DNA of 64,000 nucleotides from Simkaniaceae bacterium (GTDB lineage Bacteria; Chlamydiota; Chlamydiia; Chlamydiales; JACRBE01). A program made the translations under genes and the position numbers. The stretch lies in assembly GCA_022763045.1 (NCBI GenBank), contig JALEGI010000014.1, positions 94,768 to 158,767 of the forward strand, in the 5' to 3' direction. Shown in pieces: positions 1-7,513 of the stretch; positions within the stretch are counted from its first letter, which is position 1; the number at the start of each line of letters is the position of its first letter. The notes under the pieces were generated by a model, which saw only the letters and a list, made by a program, of their open reading frames with translations, did no database searches and was not told the DNA's origin.

Positions 1-174
1 GCCCGTCACGTGAAAGGCAAAAATCTCAAAATTTGGGAAGCCACGCCCCCTCAAAGAGGCAAGAAGGTGCAAAAGTGTCAAAGAATCTTTACCCCCACTG
101 AGGGCAATGCCCACCCTATTTTGCCCCTCAAGCAGGCCAAACTCGTGGATCGCCTTGCGACACAAGCTCTCTAA
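1..174 (+). CDS. C-terminal fragment of an unidentified protein
   Basis: The frame beginning at base 1 is open for 57 codons and ends with TAA at 172-174; the other two forward frames stop sooner. The visible tail is basic and polar (many Lys, Arg and Gln) with no recognisable domain, membrane segment or cysteine motif. The gene starts left of the window, so neither its length nor its family can be judged. It is followed by 73 bases before a SEC-C miniprotein. Calling it coding rests only on the open frame reaching the window edge. Confidence 0.4.
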   Translation, partial: ARHVKGKNLKIWEATPPQRGKKVQKCQRIFTPTEGNAHPILPLKQAKLVDRLATQAL

Positions 175-247
175 GCGCTTTCTCATTGAAATTTGACTCA
201 TAACCGTGATATAATACTTTAAACGAAATTAACCTGCATCACATGAT

Positions 248-469
248 ATGACAAAACCTGGAAGAAATGACCCCTGCCCTTGTGGCTCCGGCAAAAAATA
301 CAAAAAATGCTGCGGCGCTAAACAAGGACCGAAAAAGATTTATGCATCTGTTCTCTCGAATTCAAACGATCGCGTTTCGTCGCTCCTATCTTCAATCTCA
401 ACATCAAGTGCATCAGCAAATGCTCTCGAGAAATTGAAGAATTCCGCTTCTGAAAAGCCTCCTGAATAA
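248..469 (+). CDS. SEC-C motif miniprotein
   Basis: A 73-residue protein whose first 23 residues form a SEC-C metal-binding motif, with the pattern [18 protein letters not shown]. In SecA and YchJ-type proteins this CxC...CC motif binds zinc and contacts partner proteins or ribosomes. The rest is Ser/Ala-rich and unlike any domain I know. It starts at ATG 248, soon after an AT-rich stretch, and has no clear Shine-Dalgarno sequence. It lies alone upstream of two tRNA genes. The role is unknown; a zinc-binding adaptor is the most that the motif supports. A full YchJ-type protein with the same motif occurs at 45097-45444. Confidence 0.75.
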   Translation: MTKPGRNDPCPCGSGKKYKKCCGAKQGPKKIYASVLSNSNDRVSSLLSSISTSSASANALEKLKNSASEKPPE

Positions 470-521
470 TATTTGTTCTTGAGAAATAATCTTTGCATTA
501 GTAGACTCTTCTTCATACTTT

Positions 522-594
522 GCTGGAGTAGCTCAATTGGTAGAGCGCCCGACTTGTAATCGGACGGTTGAGGGTTCAAGTCCTTTCTCCAGCA
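522..594 (+). tRNA. tRNA-Thr(UGU)
   Basis: A full cloverleaf is visible. The acceptor arms GCTGGAG and CTCCAGC pair over 7 bp, the D loop has the usual GGTAGAGC ending, the anticodon stem CCGAC/ATCGG carries the anticodon TGT, and the T arm contains GGTTCAAGTCC. The discriminator base is A and CCA is not encoded. The anticodon reads ACA (threonine). Confidence 0.95.
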
Positions 595-641
595 TCCTCG
601 AGGGAAGCTCATCCCCCCTCCCGAGCTTCCCTCACCATTGC

Positions 642-724
642 GGGGGTGTCGCATAGTGGCCAATTGCAAGGGACTGTAAATCCCTCTTCTTCGGAATACG
701 TTGGTTCGAATCCAACCACCCCCA
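642..724 (+). tRNA. tRNA-Tyr(GUA)
   Basis: A class II tRNA of 83 bases with the acceptor pair GGGGGTG/CACCCCC, anticodon GTA in the loop CTGTAAA, a long variable arm (CTTCTTCGGAATAC) and the T arm GTTGG-TTCGAAT-CCAAC. The long variable arm and the anticodon together identify tRNA-Tyr. It lies 47 bases after tRNA-Thr and is probably co-transcribed with it. No CCA is encoded. Confidence 0.95.
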
Positions 725-758
725 ATTTACGAACCGTTATTTCAGGTTTTAGACCTAT

Positions 759-837
759 GTAGATTCGCCTATACCGGGCAATCTACTTCGCAATTTTTCC
801 TCGGCCAGAGCCCTTGGCTATGGCCCTGCGGAAAATT
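759..837. repeat. Two consecutive hairpins downstream of the tRNA genes
   Basis: In the 320-base non-coding stretch after tRNA-Tyr, GTAGATT (759-765) pairs with AATCTAC (780-786). A second, longer imperfect dyad covers 792-837, where AATTTTTCC-CGGCCA pairs with TGGCC-GCGGAAAATT. Neither is followed by a T tract, so they are not a classical terminator. They may process or end the tRNA transcript or belong to a dispersed palindromic repeat. I see nothing else in 838-1008 except AT-rich sequence and a possible TATAAT at 1012-1017. Confidence 0.4.
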
Positions 838-1044
838 ACTTGTATCTCACCCACTCTAGACAAATCTACACACATCACAACCTAAAACAACGCTTCTGCC
901 TCCTCTGATTTTCCAGAGATTTACCCGAGAGCACCTTAGTAACTCTTTCAAATTGCTCAACTAAGCCCATTTTTAAAAAAGTATTGTTGTTTAGTTTAAA
1001 ATTATTGCGTGTATAATTATGGCCTTTTTAAGGTGGGTTTAAGT

Positions 1045-1518
1045 TTGATCAAGTTAATCTCTTTTTTATGTGCTCTGAGCTTTTTAACAGCAGATATTGT
1101 CTCATGCCCGGAGCTTTTATCTACTGCAGAGCAAAACTATTCTCTCAGTGGAGAGCTTAAGCGTGAAGGGGACTTTGTCTACCTCGATGTCGACGATAGA
1201 TATATCCTTGAGTTGATTGAGCTCACTGATGGATTTAAGTTGCCTCCCTACTTCGGCAAGCCGGGCTTGGTGGGCGCGCACATCTCTGTGATTTACGCTT
1301 CCGAGCTGCAAAAATATGGGATTGCAAACTTTGAGGAGTTTGGCCAAACATTTAGATTTTCCCTAAAAGATTGTGAGATTGTTCATCCTCCGCATTGGAA
1401 AGGGGTCGACTCGGTCTTTTTGATCACAGTTGATTCTCCTGAGCTAGATGCTTTGCGAGAAAAATATGACCTTCCTCCTTCAGAATTCGGCTTTCATATC
1501 ACAGTAGGCATCAAGTAG
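1045..1518 (+). CDS. Secreted 2H phosphoesterase-like protein
   Basis: The mature part holds two His-x-Ser/Thr motifs, HIS (in GAHISVIY) near the middle and HIT (in FGFHITVGIK) at the C-terminus, spaced as in 2H phosphoesterases, which cleave cyclic nucleotide or RNA 2',3'-phosphates. The N-terminus is a clear signal peptide (Lys, then LISFLCALSFLTA). The frame is open from a GTG at 1009, but TATAAT at 1012-1017 looks like a -10 box, and AAGGTGG at 1030-1036 is well placed for TTG 1045, so I prefer that start. The gene stands alone, convergent with the PAP2 gene. The assignment rests on the two motifs only. If correct, the enzyme acts outside the cytoplasm. Confidence 0.55.
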   Translation: MIKLISFLCALSFLTADIVSCPELLSTAEQNYSLSGELKREGDFVYLDVDDRYILELIELTDGFKLPPYFGKPGLVGAHISVIYASELQKYGIANFEEFGQTFRFSLKDCEIVHPPHWKGVDSVFLITVDSPELDALREKYDLPPSEFGFHITVGIK

Positions 1519-1527
1519 CATGTTAAT

Positions 1528-2298
1528 TTATCGACAACGCTGAATTAGCTTTGGACCGAGGTAGATGAACCAAAGGCCTGTAAAAATGGCAAATAGCATT
1601 GAGAATCGATCAAGAAAGAGTAGGATTGCAGAGCCAATAAGTACCACAAGTAGCGTTAAAAACCCCTTCGGCTCCTTTTCCATTGGTAGAGCAAGTCCAC
1701 AGGCTAGTCCGAGTGCGACGCCTCCCATGGTGTACTGCTTGACAACCAGAAAGAGCAGCGAGAGTGCAAAGGCAAATTTCGCCCAGTGATTTTCAAGTAG
1801 GGGGAAGACTTTAAGATAGATGACAAGGAGAATCAGGCCAGCTAAAATTCCCCCCAGAATGTCTGAGGGATAGTGCACCCCTAAGTAGATGCGCGAAAAG
1901 CAGAGAAGGAGGGCAAAAAGAGTGCCGAGAATTTTCAGCGGCATCTTGCATTTGGCAATTGCAGCGCCGGCAATGAGTGTTGCTGTTTGCGCAGAGCCGC
2001 TTGGGAAGCTAAAGCCCTTGATATAGATCAAACCAATAGTTGGATCGACTTGAAAGGGGCGCGCCTCCATGAAGTACCCCTTGAGTAGCTGATTGACAAT
2101 TCCACTAATGAGAAAAATAAAGAGAAAGGCAATGCCCTCTTTGCGATTGAATAGGTAGGTAATGATTGAGACAAAGAGAAGAATGAACCAAGGGGTGTCG
2201 ACGTAATTCCAAAGGATAAAGAAGGTGTCAGTGAATGAAGAGCGCATCGCATCGTGAATTTGATGCATCCAGCTGAGCTGCATTTCTTGATATGTCAT
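1528..2298 (-). CDS. PAP2-family membrane phosphatase with altered motif
   Basis: A 256-residue integral membrane protein with about six to eight hydrophobic helices and the PAP2 acid-phosphatase motifs: K73...R80-P81, PSGS at 99-102, and SR...H...D at residues 135-146. Family members remove phosphate from phosphatidate or undecaprenyl/isoprenoid diphosphates at the membrane. In the second motif the usual PSGH is PSGS, so the histidine thought to protonate the leaving group is replaced by serine. The last-motif nucleophile His142 and Asp146 are present. ATG 2298 follows AGGAAG. The protein may be weakly active, use a different substrate, or be a lipid-binding relic. Confidence 0.8.
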   Translation of the reverse strand: MTYQEMQLSWMHQIHDAMRSSFTDTFFILWNYVDTPWFILLFVSIITYLFNRKEGIAFLFIFLISGIVNQLLKGYFMEARPFQVDPTIGLIYIKGFSFPSGSAQTATLIAGAAIAKCKMPLKILGTLFALLLCFSRIYLGVHYPSDILGGILAGLILLVIYLKVFPLLENHWAKFAFALSLLFLVVKQYTMGGVALGLACGLALPMEKEPKGFLTLLVVLIGSAILLFLDRFSMLFAIFTGLWFIYLGPKLIQRCR

Positions 2299-2434
2299 GG
2301 TAACTTCCTGCTGCTTAGAATTATTTAGGCTTTAGCCTATTAAAACAAGCAAGAAGATACTTTATTTATTTTTGGTTGAAATCAAGTGCTGCCCAAAATT
2401 GAAATGTCTAAAGATTAGAGAGTTAATTCTATAC

Positions 2435-2464
2435 TTGACAGGGAGCTTTATTGGTTGATACAAT
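2435..2464 (+). promoter_or_regulatory. Promoter of the AbrB-Doc operon
   Basis: TTGACA (2435-2440) and TACAAT (2459-2464) are separated by 18 bases, close to the housekeeping-sigma consensus. They lie 33 bases before the antitoxin start codon. No long palindrome is obvious in the spacer, so an autoregulatory operator could not be assigned. Confidence 0.65.
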
Positions 2465-2497
2465 GTTGTTACACAAGTCATACATTTGAGGTTTTCT

Positions 2498-2728
2498 ATG
2501 TCTGTGAAAAAAAAACTGACAAAACATGGAAATAGCTATGCTTTGGTAATTGAAAAAGCCATTTTAGAACTTTTAGGGATTGATGACCAAACTTTGCTAC
2601 AAATTTCCACCCCTGATGGTTCTACGATAGTCGTCACACCTATTCACGAGGAAGAGAAAGATATTTCAAAGTCACTAAGTAAAGTGAATAAGAAGTATAA
2701 AAAGACACTGAAAAAATTAGCCGAATAG
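2498..2728 (+). CDS. AbrB/MazE-type antitoxin
   Basis: This protein of 76 residues begins with the SpoVT-AbrB swapped-hairpin signature (KKKLTKHGNSYALVIEKAIL...LLGI), a DNA-binding domain used by many antitoxins. The Lys/Glu-rich tail (residues about 50-76) is probably the toxin-binding segment. ATG 2498 is placed 7 bases after TGAGG; an in-frame TTG at 2486 lacks a better site. It stands four bases upstream of the Doc-type toxin and is co-transcribed with it. By analogy with other pairs it should repress its own promoter and neutralise the toxin. Doc is more often paired with Phd than with an AbrB-fold partner. Confidence 0.8.
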   Translation: MSVKKKLTKHGNSYALVIEKAILELLGIDDQTLLQISTPDGSTIVVTPIHEEEKDISKSLSKVNKKYKKTLKKLAE

Positions 2729-2732
2729 AATT

Positions 2733-3113
2733 ATGGGATTGTATTTTCTTTCTTTAGAAAATATTTTGGAAATTCATAGTGATCAAATTCAACGTTATGG
2801 TGGAAGAAAGGGAATCAGAGATAGGAATCTATTGATTTCTGCTTTATCACAGCCCAAAAGTAAATTTGGGGGGATGTATCTTCATGGTTCTATCGAACTA
2901 AAGGCTGCAGCATATCTTTTTCATTTATGCCAAAACCATCCTTTTATTGACGGTAATAAACGAGTTGCTCTTGTTTCAATGCTTGTATTTTTAGATTTGA
3001 ATAAATATTCAATTAATTTTCATGAAAAAGATTTAGAAAATTTAACAATGAATGTTGCAAAAGGGAAAGTTTCTAAAAGTTCGATCGCCTTATTTATCTC
3101 TGAAAACACCTGA
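2733..3113 (+). CDS. doc: Doc-type toxin (Fic/DOC family)
   Basis: A 126-residue single-domain protein with the core motif HPFIDGNKR at residues 69-77, matching Doc (H-x-F-x-D-x-N-K-R). The N-terminal part LSLENILEIHSDQI...GIRD and the helix with ALSQP are also typical of death-on-curing proteins. P1 Doc phosphorylates EF-Tu and stops translation; other Fic proteins transfer AMP. The motif retains the catalytic His and the Asn-Lys-Arg anchor, so the protein looks active. It is the second gene of the operon behind the AbrB-type antitoxin. Confidence 0.88.
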   Translation: MGLYFLSLENILEIHSDQIQRYGGRKGIRDRNLLISALSQPKSKFGGMYLHGSIELKAAAYLFHLCQNHPFIDGNKRVALVSMLVFLDLNKYSINFHEKDLENLTMNVAKGKVSKSSIALFISENT

Positions 3114-3167
3114 TAGAAAAGATTTTGGCTGTGAGTTATTTTATGCAATACAGTCGAGTGATTTTTC

Positions 3168-3716
3168 CTATTTCTTGATGCGAAAGAGCATCGGGTCGCT
3201 TTGGCTGTAGCCGAGGACTTTTACTTTACTACCCTGCTTGGACATGGCAACTGCTTGGTAGATGTAGGCGTGCACTTGTGAGGGTGGGGGCGCAAAAGAT
3301 GTGTAGCTCTTTTTGCCAGCGCTGTTTGGCTTTGCATAGAGCGAATCGATTTGCTCTGAGGCGCCAGCATTGATGCGTCCAGGGGTGATCGGACCTGTTT
3401 CTGAAAGATCGTGAAGCGGTATCTCAAGGACCCAGTGGCGGTACTGACAGCAAGAGTCGCAATTATAGGTGCATGTCGCATCGAGGAGGGTAATTTTTAA
3501 GTGGGTCGTCCCAATAGGAAGCCCTTTCCACATAATTGGTGGTGAGGTGCCCTCTCCATAGGCAGTGGGAAGAAAGTTGCTGGGCGATTTTGTAGGACAC
3601 CAAATTTTGAAGTTGGGGTCCATGCTTTTCGCGCTGGCACTTTTGCAAAATTTTTGCTCTTGCTTGTTGCAACTTACAAGTAGCAATGTGAGAAGAAGTA
3701 GGGCATAATGTTTCAT
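3168..3716 (-). CDS. YbhB/PEBP-family lipoprotein
   Basis: A phosphatidylethanolamine-binding protein (Raf-kinase-inhibitor-like) fold is suggested by the segments GEGTSPPIMWKGLP and RHWVLEIP, where family members bind anionic ligands. The N-terminus MKHYALLLLTLLLVSC is a lipoprotein signal with the lipobox cysteine at 16, so the protein is likely anchored at a membrane face. I start at ATG 3716 because the frame upstream to 3755 adds 13 residues that would spoil the signal. Four cysteines in the middle (CTYNCDSCC) are not a general family feature and may bind metal or form disulfides. It is divergent from the pentapeptide gene. Confidence 0.8.
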   Translation of the reverse strand: MKHYALLLLTLLLVSCNKQEQKFCKSASAKSMDPNFKIWCPTKSPSNFLPTAYGEGTSPPIMWKGLPIGTTHLKITLLDATCTYNCDSCCQYRHWVLEIPLHDLSETGPITPGRINAGASEQIDSLYAKPNSAGKKSYTSFAPPPSQVHAYIYQAVAMSKQGSKVKVLGYSQSDPMLFRIKK

Positions 3717-3746
3717 AATTGCTACACTAACGCGAGGGGTTTGCAA

Positions 3747-4196
3747 ATGCAACAAAAAATCATTGATCAGCTTTTTTCATCAGAGAGCTTTGTTGGAGTG
3801 AATTACGAAAAATGTCGCCTCCAAGGGGTCGTTTTTGAGCGCTGCAAACTGAGCGGTTGCGACTTTTCCCGGGTCGATCGCATGCTCTTGGATGTGCAGT
3901 TTAAAGAATGCCTGTTGCAGGGGTGTAACTTTTCAGATTTTGTCCTCGAGGGGGCAAACTTTGCGGGCTCCACTCTACGAGAGTGTCACTTTGCGGAGGC
4001 AAAATTGAAAGGAGCTGATTTTCGCAAATGCGATCTTGCGGGGACAACTTTTCACCACTGCGATTTGCAGAAAGCAGACTTTCGCGGCGCTTTTAACTAC
4101 GCGATTAATCCCAACGCAAACCGTGTCACAAAAGGAAAATTTTCCCGTCCTGAAGTCGAAGGATTACTTGAGGGATTAGAGATCGTGATTGGGTAG
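3747..4196 (+). CDS. Pentapeptide-repeat protein
   Basis: The 149 residues are mostly tandem A(D/N)LxX-type pentapeptides (for example LEGANFAGSTLRECHF and KGADFRKCDLAGTTF), which fold as a right-handed quadrilateral beta-helix. Relatives include Qnr/MfpA DNA mimics and many of unknown role. Cysteine often takes the small-residue position. GAGGGGT at about 3731-3737 precedes ATG 3747, which I prefer to an upstream ATG at 3708. It overlaps 21 bases, end to end, with the small membrane protein on the other strand. The target is unknown. Confidence 0.85.
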   Translation: MQQKIIDQLFSSESFVGVNYEKCRLQGVVFERCKLSGCDFSRVDRMLLDVQFKECLLQGCNFSDFVLEGANFAGSTLRECHFAEAKLKGADFRKCDLAGTTFHHCDLQKADFRGAFNYAINPNANRVTKGKFSRPEVEGLLEGLEIVIG

Positions 4197-4343
4197 TAGA
4201 CCTGAAAGGTGTAGAATACAGGGTAGAGCAATTGCAAAAATTAGGGAGATCCCAGAGGCTAGAGCGGCCGCTTTGCCGCAAGTTTTCAAACACTCTTCAG
4301 TGAACTGGATTTCAGGCTCTGCTCTAAAAGGGTTAATTTCCAT
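4176..4343 (-). CDS. Small one-helix membrane protein (second of pair)
   Basis: A 55-residue protein with a soluble, acidic N-terminal half containing two Cys (EECLKTC) and one hydrophobic helix (AAALASGISLIFAIALPCILHL). Its ATG overlaps the end of the upstream small gene by 11 bases, so translation is likely coupled; it has no good ribosome site of its own. The last 21 bases overlap the pentapeptide gene on the other strand. No family recognised. Such tiny membrane proteins are often lineage-specific in Chlamydiota. Confidence 0.5.
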   Translation of the reverse strand: MEINPFRAEPEIQFTEECLKTCGKAAALASGISLIFAIALPCILHLSGLLPNHDL

Positions 4344-4506
4344 GTCCACACCACTCGGTATAGGTGTCGAGCGCTGAAATAGCAACAGCTGTGATAGCCA
4401 AAAAGCCGAAAGCTAATGTTGACACTACCGTATACTTTTGGCATGGCGTTTTTGGTAGCCAAATATTGACTCCAAGAGGTTTATCGAGATCGAGTACTGG
4501 ATACAT
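4333..4506 (-). CDS. Small one-helix membrane protein (first of pair)
   Basis: A 57-residue protein preceded by a strong AGGAGA site six bases before ATG 4506. A polar N-terminus (MYPVLDLDKPLGVNIWLP) is followed by one membrane helix (VVSTLAFGFLAITAVAISAL) and a short tail. Together with the overlapping downstream gene it has the same plan (soluble part, Cys, one helix), so the two may form a complex. No homology is evident. The good ribosome site argues that it is real. Confidence 0.55.
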   Translation of the reverse strand: MYPVLDLDKPLGVNIWLPKTPCQKYTVVSTLAFGFLAITAVAISALDTYTEWCGHGN

Positions 4507-4721
4507 GTTTTCTCCTAAAAAGTGTTGAATTCTAAAGAACGAATTAAAAAAAAACAAGAATTTCCTTGCCCAAGCGAAGAGCGGGTGTTATGCTTTAAGC
4601 CAATATCTTATATTGAAGCAGTTCAATGAAAAACTAATCTTTTTTTTCACAATTTTTTACACATTTCTCTCATTCTTTTGATGAGGGTTCAGTTTTATTT
4701 ATCTTTAAATTTTGAGGATTT

Positions 4722-5507
4722 ATGGGTCGTAAGTTATTGGAAGTCAATAACATAACGAAGTCTTACCATCCCAAAGGGCGTCCTATTATTGAGGCGCTTA
4801 AAGGGGTAAGCTTTGATATTGTTCAAGGTGAGATTTTGGGTTTGTTAGGCGTAAATGGGGCGGGAAAATCTACTCTCTCTTCCATTTTATGCACTTTGCA
4901 TCCCCAAACTTCTGGCCATATCTATTGGAATGATGTGTCAATTCACGACAATTTACTCGCTTATCGCAGGATTTTTGGGTATTGCCCGCAACACCCAAAC
5001 CTGGATAAGGAGCTTACTTTGGGCGAGTCGCTTGTCTTTGCGGGACGCTGCTACGGCATGAGCAGGGACGAGGCGCAGATGCGTGCCGAAGAGGTTATGA
5101 CAGAGTTTCAGCTGGGACGTTATGCGCAGTCATCACCAGATGAGCTCTCAGGAGGATATCGACAGCGCTTTTTAATTGCGCGCACTGTGATGCATCGCCC
5201 ACAGTTTGTTGTGCTTGATGAACCGACAGTAGGTCTCGATCCCCACGTGCGTCACGCCCTTTGGGAGACGATTCGCGAGCTGAAAAAGCAGGGGACAACA
5301 GTCTTGCTCACAACCCACTATTTGGATGAGGCTGAGGTGCTCTCAGATCGCGTCTGCTTTATTCATGGTGGTGAAATTAAATTAATCGATACACCAAAGG
5401 CGCTACTTGAGAAGTATAAGAAAACGCGTCTCGAAGAGGTCTTTTTGGAGTTTGTCGATGACAATTCAGTTGAAATTTTTAAAACGGAGGATGCCAATGC
5501 AGAGTAA
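4722..5507 (+). CDS. ABC-2 exporter ATP-binding subunit
   Basis: A 261-residue ATPase with Walker A (GVNGAGKST), Q loop, signature LSGGYRQR, Walker B (FVVLDEPTVGLDP) and the H-loop TTHYLDEAE. The set is typical of the DrrA/CcmA/NodI branch that pairs with ABC-2 permeases to export lipids, polysaccharides or drugs. GAGGA lies six bases before ATG 4722. Its end overlaps the permease gene by 11 bases, so the two form one operon and presumably a 2+2 transporter. The substrate cannot be told from the sequence. Confidence 0.92.
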   Translation: MGRKLLEVNNITKSYHPKGRPIIEALKGVSFDIVQGEILGLLGVNGAGKSTLSSILCTLHPQTSGHIYWNDVSIHDNLLAYRRIFGYCPQHPNLDKELTLGESLVFAGRCYGMSRDEAQMRAEEVMTEFQLGRYAQSSPDELSGGYRQRFLIARTVMHRPQFVVLDEPTVGLDPHVRHALWETIRELKKQGTTVLLTTHYLDEAEVLSDRVCFIHGGEIKLIDTPKALLEKYKKTRLEEVFLEFVDDNSVEIFKTEDANAE

Positions 5508-6288
5508 ATTTATCGGTTCGCTAAATATTTTCTGGCAGATGCTTCGGCGTGATATGACGATCTTTTTTCGCGATTACATCGCAACGCTCATTGATGGGCT
5601 GATGATGTTTATCACCAATTTGGTTGTCTTTGCCTATTTTATGCCCTACATGGGGATGTCAGATTCGTATGGCCTTTTCATCTTTGTCGGGGCGCTTGCT
5701 ATCTTTGGCTTCTTCGACACTGTGGGAAAGGTCGCTGAGATTATTATGGATATCGAAGGATCTTCGTTTATTTCATATTCGTTAATCCTACCGATTCACT
5801 CGACGTGGGTTTTTATCAAAATTGCCGTTGGCTGGGCTCTGCGCTCGATGTGCATGATCGCGCCGATGTTTCTTTTTGGAAAACTCATTTTGTGGAATCG
5901 TTTCGATATGATGCAGGTGGATTATCCAAAGTTGATTTTGATTTTTATCTCTCTAAATCTCTTTTACGGCTTTTTCTCACTGTGGATGACGGGAATGTTT
6001 AACAAAATTAGCAGTGTCAATCATCTGTGGATGCGGGTAATCAATCCGATGTTCATGTTTGGAGGCTATTTCTTCACATGGTACTCGGTTTTTCATGCAA
6101 AACCACTGATTGCAAAATTGATTTTGCTCAATCCTGTGATCTACGCATCAGAGGGAATGCGAGCGGCAATTATTGGCCAGAGTGGGTTTTTGCCCTACTG
6201 GATTTGTATTGCCGCCCTCTGGGGATTTACTTTTGCCTTTGGCGCTCACGCGATTCATCGCCTGAAACGCCACCTAGATTGCGTTTAA
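5497..6288 (+). CDS. ABC-2 type permease
   Basis: A 263-residue membrane protein with about six hydrophobic helices and the ABC-2 permease pattern, including a C-terminal LLNPVIYASEGMRAAI segment before the last helix. The frame is open from 5407, but GGAGG at 5486-5490 is correctly spaced only for ATG 5497, which lies in the end of the ATPase gene. It works with the upstream ATPase. It meets the oxygenase gene tail to tail with a 4-base overlap. Confidence 0.9.
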   Translation: MQSKFIGSLNIFWQMLRRDMTIFFRDYIATLIDGLMMFITNLVVFAYFMPYMGMSDSYGLFIFVGALAIFGFFDTVGKVAEIIMDIEGSSFISYSLILPIHSTWVFIKIAVGWALRSMCMIAPMFLFGKLILWNRFDMMQVDYPKLILIFISLNLFYGFFSLWMTGMFNKISSVNHLWMRVINPMFMFGGYFFTWYSVFHAKPLIAKLILLNPVIYASEGMRAAIIGQSGFLPYWICIAALWGFTFAFGAHAIHRLKRHLDCV

Positions 6289-7370
6289 AGAAGACCCTCA
6301 TCTTTGAGTGCCTGCTCGGCCTTGGGGCTAAAACGTCCCACTTCGCGTAGGCGCTCAATAGCACCTGATCCAACAAAATAGTGCATCAGCTCGCGCGAAC
6401 CAATCCCAAGGTCAAATAGCCTTTCAGCTAAAAGTTCTAGTCGATTAATATTTGCACGGACCCGTTTTCCACCTGTTTTCGAAATCATACAGGGCAGGGG
6501 AGAGAGATCAGAATCATTTCGTGATGAAACAAAATGCACAAGTGAAAGGCGCTCTTGTCCAAGACCTGGGTCCATAACGCGGTGGAATGAGCTTTTGGTA
6601 TATCCGTTTGCAAGGTTTTCAAGCATATCGCCGCAATTGACCACAAAAGCGCCGTCAGGGACAATGACATCAATCCATTTATGGTTGTTGTAGATTTGCA
6701 ATCCTCGAGCCGTTGAGCGGGGGAGGATTGTATAAAGATCAATGTCTGTATGAGCACTTGACCATTCTGAATTAGCTGGGGGATTTGCTGGATAGAAAAT
6801 GGGTCGCATTAGCGTCTCTCCATCCTCAATCATGCTTGATAAAAAGTCCTTATCTTGCCCTAGTAGCTCAGAGAAAGCCTCAGAGATAGGAGTGCTACAC
6901 TCCATAAGAGCATCAAAAAGATTGACCATTGCCTTTTGAAATTCGGGAAATTCCTTTGGCCACACGTTCGGCGGAACGCCACGCCTTTTGTGCTCTTCTG
7001 GTGTATATTCTTGAGCAATATGCCAAAATTCTTTGGTATCCATGATTTTCGCACCTTTAGCCGATTCTCCAGGAATGTAGCCCCTTTGGCCATTATAGCT
7101 TTTCGAAAAGTACTTCATTTTTAACTCTCTTGGAGCGTGTGAAACTCTCTCTAGTTCAGCGTAGGCGACATCAAGAATTTCAGGATCAACGCCTGTGTTA
7201 ATGAGGGCAAAAAAGCCCACCTCGTGCGAGGCCTTTTCCAGTTTTTTGAGAAAATCGGCTTTTGTCGCTTCTCTATGGTAATCTTGCATATCAAGTACGG
7301 GAATTGTCGCATCAAATGCGCTAATTGTTGCTGCAATAAACAGCGATAAAATAGTTAATATTTTTTTCAA
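6285..7370 (-). CDS. Exported Fe(II)/2-oxoglutarate oxygenase (IPNS-like)
   Basis: A 361-residue member of the isopenicillin-N-synthase-like oxygenases: an N-terminal DIOX_N region (IPVLDMQDY...) and a C-terminal 2OG-Fe(II) domain with the iron ligands H207, D209 (HTD) and H263, plus R274-x-S276 for 2-oxoglutarate. These hydroxylate or cyclise small molecules. The first 19 residues are a signal peptide (MKKILTILSLFIAATISA), unexpected for an enzyme that needs 2-oxoglutarate and Fe(II). The start is TTG 7370, five bases after GGAGAG; no ATG lies near. All key residues are present, so activity is expected. Confidence 0.88.
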   Translation of the reverse strand: MKKILTILSLFIAATISAFDATIPVLDMQDYHREATKADFLKKLEKASHEVGFFALINTGVDPEILDVAYAELERVSHAPRELKMKYFSKSYNGQRGYIPGESAKGAKIMDTKEFWHIAQEYTPEEHKRRGVPPNVWPKEFPEFQKAMVNLFDALMECSTPISEAFSELLGQDKDFLSSMIEDGETLMRPIFYPANPPANSEWSSAHTDIDLYTILPRSTARGLQIYNNHKWIDVIVPDGAFVVNCGDMLENLANGYTKSSFHRVMDPGLGQERLSLVHFVSSRNDSDLSPLPCMISKTGGKRVRANINRLELLAERLFDLGIGSRELMHYFVGSGAIERLREVGRFSPKAEQALKDEGLL

Positions 7371-7513
7371 AACACTCTCCTGGGTTAATGAGGAGGCGAT
7401 TTTAAAAAACAGAATATAAATTTACAACCCAACCTAAACAGTATATGCGCTTACCTAACTTTAAATTTAATTATAGTTTTGTTATAATTATTTAAAATTT
7501 TAAAAGGTTAGTA

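Noticed and set aside
568..762. Open frame crossing both tRNA genes
   Set aside because: It overlaps two well-formed tRNAs and has no start site.
3708..3746. N-terminal extension of the pentapeptide protein
   Set aside because: The ATG at 3708 lies in the divergent lipoprotein start and has no ribosome site, while GAGGGGT fits ATG 3747.
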